64,000 bases of DNA from Gammaproteobacteria bacterium UBA7310 (GTDB lineage Bacteria; Pseudomonadota; Gammaproteobacteria; Pseudomonadales; Ketobacteraceae), in contig DKQK01000026.1 of the NCBI GenBank assembly GCA_002471665.1, forward strand, positions 4,750 through 68,749, read 5' to 3'. Position 1 is the stretch's first letter; every line of letters starts with the position of its first letter. The notes below the pieces were generated by a model. It was not told where the DNA came from, made no database searches, and saw only the letters and a program-made list of their open reading frames with translations. A program made the position numbers and the translations under genes. Below, in pieces: positions 60,049 to 64,000 of this stretch.

Positions 60049-61163
60049 GCCGGATACAGAGCACCCAGAAGCACCTCAGAGTGAGCGCCGGTAAACGGGC
60101 CGGTGTCCAGCTTTGTGCCATCGATGTGGCATTTTGCCAACCAGGCAAAACACATTGCTTCCACCCAGTCCGGATCGACACCCACTGGAGATGTTGTATC
60201 CAGCGGACAGGGGCATAAGGCCCGCAACCGGTCCATGAGAGCTTGGTTGTGAACGCCCCCCCCACAGACCAGCACACCGTTCGCCCGCACCGGCAGTCCG
60301 TTAACCGCGTCCATTATCGTGGTTGCTGTCAGCGCCAGCAAAGTGGCCTGTACGTCCACCGGCTCAAAATCGCCCAGGGGCATACCGGCCTTCTGTTGCG
60401 CCCATTCCAGATGAAAATACTCTTTACCGGTACTTTTGGGAGCCGGGTGTGAGAAGTAAGGGTCCTGCAGCCAGCTCTCCAGCAAGGGGGCAATGACCTG
60501 GCCTTGCGCAGCCCAGGCACCCGCCTGGTCATAGGGCTGGTTGCGGTGGGCCTGGCACCAGGCGTCCATCAAGCCACTGGCGGGCCCCGTGTCCATGGCG
60601 AGCGGGCGCCCTCCGGAACCACGGGCGGGCAGTAGCGTGATGTTGGCAATGCCTCCAAGGTTCAGAATGACCCGGTTCTCCCGGCTGTCGGTCAGGCAGT
60701 GTTGATGAAACAGCGGTGCCAACGGCGCGCCCTGGCCGCCGCAAGCCATATCCCGGCGTCGAAAGTCCGCCACCACCGGCAACCCGGTCAGCTGAGAAAT
60801 GGTATGTGGGTCGCCAATTTGCAGGGTGAAGGGGGCAGTGTTGTCCGGGCGATGCCGAATGGTTTGTCCGTGACTGCCGATGGCCTGTACCGCGCTCGCG
60901 GGTACGCCAGCTTGCTGCAACAGTGTATTGGCTGCAGCAGCGAATAGCCTCCCCAGCTCAATATCCAGCTCACCCATCAAGTCGATCTGGTTTCGATCAG
61001 GCGTGAACAGGGAAACCAGGAGTTTACGCGTGGCGGCAGGAATCGGGTGCAGATGATGAGCGATCAGCTCAGGGCGGTCTTGTCGGAGCGAAACCAGTGC
61101 AGCGTCAATGCCGTCTGCGCTGGTACCAGATATGAGGCCAACGTACAGTTCGTCGGCGCTCAT
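60045..61163 (-). CDS. anmK: Anhydro-N-acetylmuramic acid kinase
   Basis: AnmK phosphorylates and opens anhydroMurNAc during peptidoglycan recycling. The 372-residue protein has the ASKHA-fold starts GLISGTSADGIDAALV (9-24) and the later segments GGIANITLLPARG and VNGLPVRANGVLVCGGGVHNQALM. It overlaps the M23 peptidase gene by one base (TAATG), so the wall-hydrolase and recycling genes are coupled, as in Pseudomonas. Confidence 0.96.
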   Translation of the reverse strand: MSADELYVGLISGTSADGIDAALVSLRQDRPELIAHHLHPIPAATRKLLVSLFTPDRNQIDLMGELDIELGRLFAAAANTLLQQAGVPASAVQAIGSHGQTIRHRPDNTAPFTLQIGDPHTISQLTGLPVVADFRRRDMACGGQGAPLAPLFHQHCLTDSRENRVILNLGGIANITLLPARGSGGRPLAMDTGPASGLMDAWCQAHRNQPYDQAGAWAAQGQVIAPLLESWLQDPYFSHPAPKSTGKEYFHLEWAQQKAGMPLGDFEPVDVQATLLALTATTIMDAVNGLPVRANGVLVCGGGVHNQALMDRLRALCPCPLDTTSPVGVDPDWVEAMCFAWLAKCHIDGTKLDTGPFTGAHSEVLLGALYPA

Positions 61164-62539
61164 TATTGATCCAATTGCGCGACGCTTTCGCTCTCCATGG
61201 CGGCAGCGTAGGTGGCAAGCTGGCCGACCATTTGCTGTGCCACAGCCAGGAACCCGGATTTATCCTGTTTGGGAATCGGTTCAGCATGGGGCAGCTTAAC
61301 GGTCACAGGGTTTCGCACTGCACCGTTTACGTAAAACTCATAATGCAGGTGTGGTCCGGTGGCGAGCCCCGTGCTTCCCACATAGCCAATGACCTGGCCT
61401 TGCTTGACTCTGGTGCCGGAGCGAATGCCACGGGCATAATTGTTCATGTGGGCGTAAAGTGTTTTGTAGGTTTGGCCGTGCTGAATAATAACCACTTTAC
61501 CGTATCCGCCCTTGCGGCCGGCGTAGACCACTTTGCCATCACCGGTTGCCTTGATCGGAGTGCCTCGCGATGCTGCATAGTCGGTGCCTTTGTGGGCCCG
61601 AATGGTGTGCAGCACCGGGTGCTTGCGGCGCAAATTAAAGTGTGAGCTGATGCGGGCAAAGCTAATCGGGCTGCGCAGGAAAGCTTTGCGCATGCTGTCG
61701 CCATCGGGAGTGAAATAGCTGGCTCCACGGTCCGCAGTTTCATAGCGGATGGCGGTGAATGTCTCGCCTTGATTGGTGAACTGGGCAGCCAGGATTTCAC
61801 CATCTTTCACTTTTTCGCCCTCCAGGTGCATTTCCTGGTAGATCACGCGAAAGGAGTCCCCTTCCCTGATATCCAGCACAAAATCCACATCCCAACCGAA
61901 TATATTGGCCAGCTCCATGGTCAGGCCCTCTGAGAGCCCTGCCTTTTGCGCAGCCAGAAACAGCGATGAATGGATGGTGCCTTCGGCATAGGATGTGTAG
62001 GGGACCAGCGCTTTCTGATGCTTTTCTGCAACATAGCCTTCGGAACCCTGCTCAATTACCAGGCTCTCGGTTCGAGACATGACGTACTCCAGCGCCACCA
62101 GCTTCTGCTCTTCGATGGCAAAGCGCATGGTTTGACCGGGGTGGATTTTCTTCAGCAGGGTGACTTCCCCCTGCCCGGACATTACTTCATAGACATCCCG
62201 GGAGCTCAGGCCTACGCGTTTGAATATATGGCTCAATGTATCGCCACTGCGCACTTTCTGGTCCATCCAGTTCCTGACGGGCGTTGCTGGTTCAAGCTCA
62301 GCCAGTAGCGGCTCTTCTGCCAGGGATTCATCCATGAGTTCTTGAGCCCGGGCCTTTGCCGATGCATTGCTCTGTTCAATGGTGGGCTTCAAGCGAACCG
62401 TTTTGGTTGCCGTGGCATCGGGAGAGGGCAGTAAGGTCAGCGTCAGCACCATTACGGCTGAGCAGACGGCTACGGCCATCAGATGGGTTTTTGGGTAAGA
62501 AGGCTTGGGCGCCTGATCTGCACTGCTGTGATTCGTCAT
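61163..62539 (-). CDS. M23 peptidoglycan endopeptidase (MepM-like)
   Basis: The protein has 458 residues from the ATG at 62539; an in-frame start at 62653 would put 38 residues before the membrane anchor. It has an N-terminal signal anchor (about 19-37), a LysM-like/OapA domain with VRSGDTLSHIFKRVGLSSRD (about 97-115), and a complete M23 zinc site: His316 and Asp320 in AHKGTDYAAS, and His397, His399 in GPHLHYEF. Such enzymes cut peptide cross-links to permit wall growth. It is followed by anmK in the same transcript. Confidence 0.94.
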   Translation of the reverse strand: MTNHSSADQAPKPSYPKTHLMAVAVCSAVMVLTLTLLPSPDATATKTVRLKPTIEQSNASAKARAQELMDESLAEEPLLAELEPATPVRNWMDQKVRSGDTLSHIFKRVGLSSRDVYEVMSGQGEVTLLKKIHPGQTMRFAIEEQKLVALEYVMSRTESLVIEQGSEGYVAEKHQKALVPYTSYAEGTIHSSLFLAAQKAGLSEGLTMELANIFGWDVDFVLDIREGDSFRVIYQEMHLEGEKVKDGEILAAQFTNQGETFTAIRYETADRGASYFTPDGDSMRKAFLRSPISFARISSHFNLRRKHPVLHTIRAHKGTDYAASRGTPIKATGDGKVVYAGRKGGYGKVVIIQHGQTYKTLYAHMNNYARGIRSGTRVKQGQVIGYVGSTGLATGPHLHYEFYVNGAVRNPVTVKLPHAEPIPKQDKSGFLAVAQQMVGQLATYAAAMESESVAQLDQ

Positions 62540-62581
62540 ACCTAATTCGAGTAGATTCTGGTTAATGCTGCTAAGTAATTC

Positions 62582-62611
62582 ATTATAAGGATAGATGAAA
62601 CTGAATGTTAC
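62582..62611 (-). promoter_or_regulatory. Promoter of the M23 peptidase-anmK genes
   Basis: On the minus strand TATAAT (62582-62587) is perfect and GTAACA (62606-62611) lies 18 bases upstream, 43 bases before the start codon at 62539. Confidence 0.65.
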
Positions 62612-62690
62612 AGAAACTTTAAGGTTGGGATTGAGCCGTCCATCACAGTTCAAAATTATCCTGTTCCGGGCTGGGGCTTTACCGGCTGCA

Positions 62691-62699
62691 TGCTACAAT
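62691..62699 (+). promoter_or_regulatory. tyrS extended -10 promoter
   Basis: TGC followed by TACAAT (62694-62699) is an extended -10 with a single mismatch to TATAAT. The -35 region is poor. Transcription would start about 40 bases before the start codon. Confidence 0.55.
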
Positions 62700-62743
62700 A
62701 CCGCCCATTTTTATGACCAGACCAATCAATCAAGGTGGAAAAC

Positions 62744-63949
62744 GTGTCGAATTCCGTTGAACAGGCGCTGGCCCTCATCCGGCGGGGCGCAGAAGAAATC
62801 CTGCTGGAAGAAGAACTTATCGAGAAACTAAAAGAAAATAGGCCACTCAGGATCAAGGCTGGCTTTGACCCAACCGCGCCGGATCTTCACCTTGGCCACA
62901 CTGTGCTCATCAACAAGCTGCGCCAGTTCCAGGATCTGGGTCATCATATTATGTTTCTGATCGGTGATTTCACCGGAATGATCGGGGATCCTACGGGTAA
63001 GAATCAGACTCGCAAACCGCTGACCCGGGAAGATGTGCTGGAGAACGCAAAATCTTATAAGGAACAGGTGTTTAAAATCCTCGACCCGGAAAAGACGGAA
63101 GTGGTTTTCAACTCTGCCTGGATGGAAAAGCTTGGTGCCGGAGGCATGATCCAGCTGGCGGCGCAACATACCGTCGCCAGAATGCTGGAGCGGGATGATT
63201 TCTCCAAGCGCTTCAAGTCCAACCAGCCCATCGCCATTCATGAATTCCTGTACCCGCTCATCCAGGGGTGGGATTCCGTCGAGATGAAGGCCGATGTGGA
63301 GCTGGGCGGCACGGATCAGAAGTTCAACCTGCTGATGGGGCGTGAGCTGCAGAAGGCAAATGGGCAGAAACCCCAAACCGTCGTCATGATGCCCATTCTT
63401 GAAGGGTTGGATGGTGTACAGAAGATGTCCAAGTCGTTGGGTAACTATATTGGTGTGACCGATGCTCCATCGGAGATGTATGGGAAGCTGATGTCCATCA
63501 GCGACGAGCTCATGTGGCGTTATTTTGAGTTACTGAGCTTTCGTAGCAATGAAGATATTGCCCAATTCAAAGCCGATATTGATGGGGGTGTGAACCCGAG
63601 AGACATCAAATCAAGGTTGGCGGAAGAAATCGTGGCTCGTTTCCATGGTGAAGAGGCAGCCCAAAGTGCCCATAAAGGGGCCGGCAATAAGTTTAAATGG
63701 GGCGAGATCCCGGAGGAAATGCCGGAGTTTGAGTTGCAGGCAGAAGGTGGCGAGGGGTTGCCTGTGCCGAATGTCATACAACAGGCAGGCCTGACTAAAA
63801 CCACAGGGCAAGCCAGAGACATGATGAAGCAGGGGGCCGTGCGCATTGATGGTGAGCCAATAAAAGACCCCAGGTCACGCCTTGCATCAGGTGGTCCCTA
63901 TGTGTGTCAGGCGGGTAAAAAACGCTTTGCGCGAGTCGTAATCAAGTAG
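62744..63949 (+). CDS. tyrS: Tyrosyl-tRNA synthetase
   Basis: This class I synthetase charges tRNA-Tyr. It has 401 residues from the GTG at 62744. This start is preferred over the GTG at 62735, which lies within the AAGG Shine-Dalgarno sequence. Signatures are the HIGH motif as HLGH in DPTAPDLHLGHTVL (about residue 47), the tyrosine pocket with GDFTGMIGDPTG, and KMSKS near 228. A C-terminal S4 RNA-binding domain ends the protein (about 340-398). It belongs to the TyrZ-like class seen in Pseudomonas, where the gene also precedes an rRNA operon. Confidence 0.96.
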   Translation: MSNSVEQALALIRRGAEEILLEEELIEKLKENRPLRIKAGFDPTAPDLHLGHTVLINKLRQFQDLGHHIMFLIGDFTGMIGDPTGKNQTRKPLTREDVLENAKSYKEQVFKILDPEKTEVVFNSAWMEKLGAGGMIQLAAQHTVARMLERDDFSKRFKSNQPIAIHEFLYPLIQGWDSVEMKADVELGGTDQKFNLLMGRELQKANGQKPQTVVMMPILEGLDGVQKMSKSLGNYIGVTDAPSEMYGKLMSISDELMWRYFELLSFRSNEDIAQFKADIDGGVNPRDIKSRLAEEIVARFHGEEAAQSAHKGAGNKFKWGEIPEEMPEFELQAEGGEGLPVPNVIQQAGLTKTTGQARDMMKQGAVRIDGEPIKDPRSRLASGGPYVCQAGKKRFARVVIK

Positions 63950-63986
63950 CCCGTAAGGTATTGAATAAAATAGTTAAAAAAAGTCG

Positions 63987-64000
63987 TTGACGGGGCGGGT
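63987..64000 (+). promoter_or_regulatory. Partial promoter, probably rrn P1
   Basis: TTGACG (63987-63992) is followed by a GC-rich spacer (GGGCGGGT) and preceded by AT-rich sequence with a run of seven A (UP element-like). The -10 lies beyond the window. The position after tyrS matches the ribosomal RNA operon location in Pseudomonas, but no rRNA sequence is present here. Confidence 0.4.

Overview
The window is a stretch of gammaproteobacterial chromosome. The evidence is the order of its core genes: ftsH-folP-glmM-tpiA-secG-tRNA-Leu-tRNA-fMet-rimP-nusA-infB-rbfA-truB-rpsO-pnp, leuS-lptE-holA, miaB / phoH-ybeY-corC-lnt, and argC-(DUF6776)-bactofilin-erpA / anmK-M23 peptidase / tyrS. These are arranged much as in Pseudomonas and its marine relatives. 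Class GN sortase genes, a cytochrome P450 and an MpaB/Lcp-type oxygenase suggest an aquatic, possibly lipid- or hydrocarbon-using member of the Pseudomonadales/Oceanospirillales. I cannot name the genus from sequence alone. I saw no insertion sequences, prophage or CRISPR array.

Region 1 (1-14018) is the housekeeping block. It holds cell envelope and folate genes, two tRNAs, a leader with tandem terminators, and the transcription/translation operon ending in pnp. Region 2 (14205-19953) is accessory: a secreted START protein, an operon of secreted hydrolase, sensor kinase and LuxR-type regulator, and a divergent pair of a hypothetical gene and an AraC-type regulator. Region 3 (19956-24057) is leuS-lptE-holA. 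Region 4 (24276-36693) is accessory metabolism: a saccharopine-dehydrogenase-like reductase, an orphan gene, an MpaB oxygenase-P450-SDR operon facing a TetR gene across a perfect palindrome, and two tandem molybdopterin oxidoreductases facing a soluble histidine kinase.

Region 5 (36859-40367) is a sortase island: a VIT/vWA sortase substrate, its overlapping class GN sortase, and a DUF218 membrane protein. Region 6 (40389-46171) is phoH-ybeY-corC-lnt and miaB. The 494-base gap between phoH and miaB carries a very good sigma-54 promoter match, a three-way-junction hairpin with a T tract, and a second terminator, all reading in the + direction. It is a candidate unannotated small RNA. Region 7 (46325-57126) holds copper delivery (SCO1 and PCuAC), a dienelactone hydrolase, DUF2167, azoreductase-pirin with LysR, a duplicated Cys-rich DUF4124 protein, NDH-2, a cupin, hemJ and a ClC channel. 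Region 8 (57334-64000) holds argC, a coiled-coil protein with bactofilin, erpA under a promoter overlapped by an IscR type 1-like site, anmK, an M23 endopeptidase and tyrS. The window ends inside what looks like the P1 promoter of a ribosomal RNA operon.

The points most worth following are the sigma-54 RNA candidate (44604-44835), the sortase/target pair, the TetR palindrome inside the P450-operon promoter, the terminator that lies inside the first codons of folP, the IscR box at erpA, and the orphan tandem molybdoenzymes.
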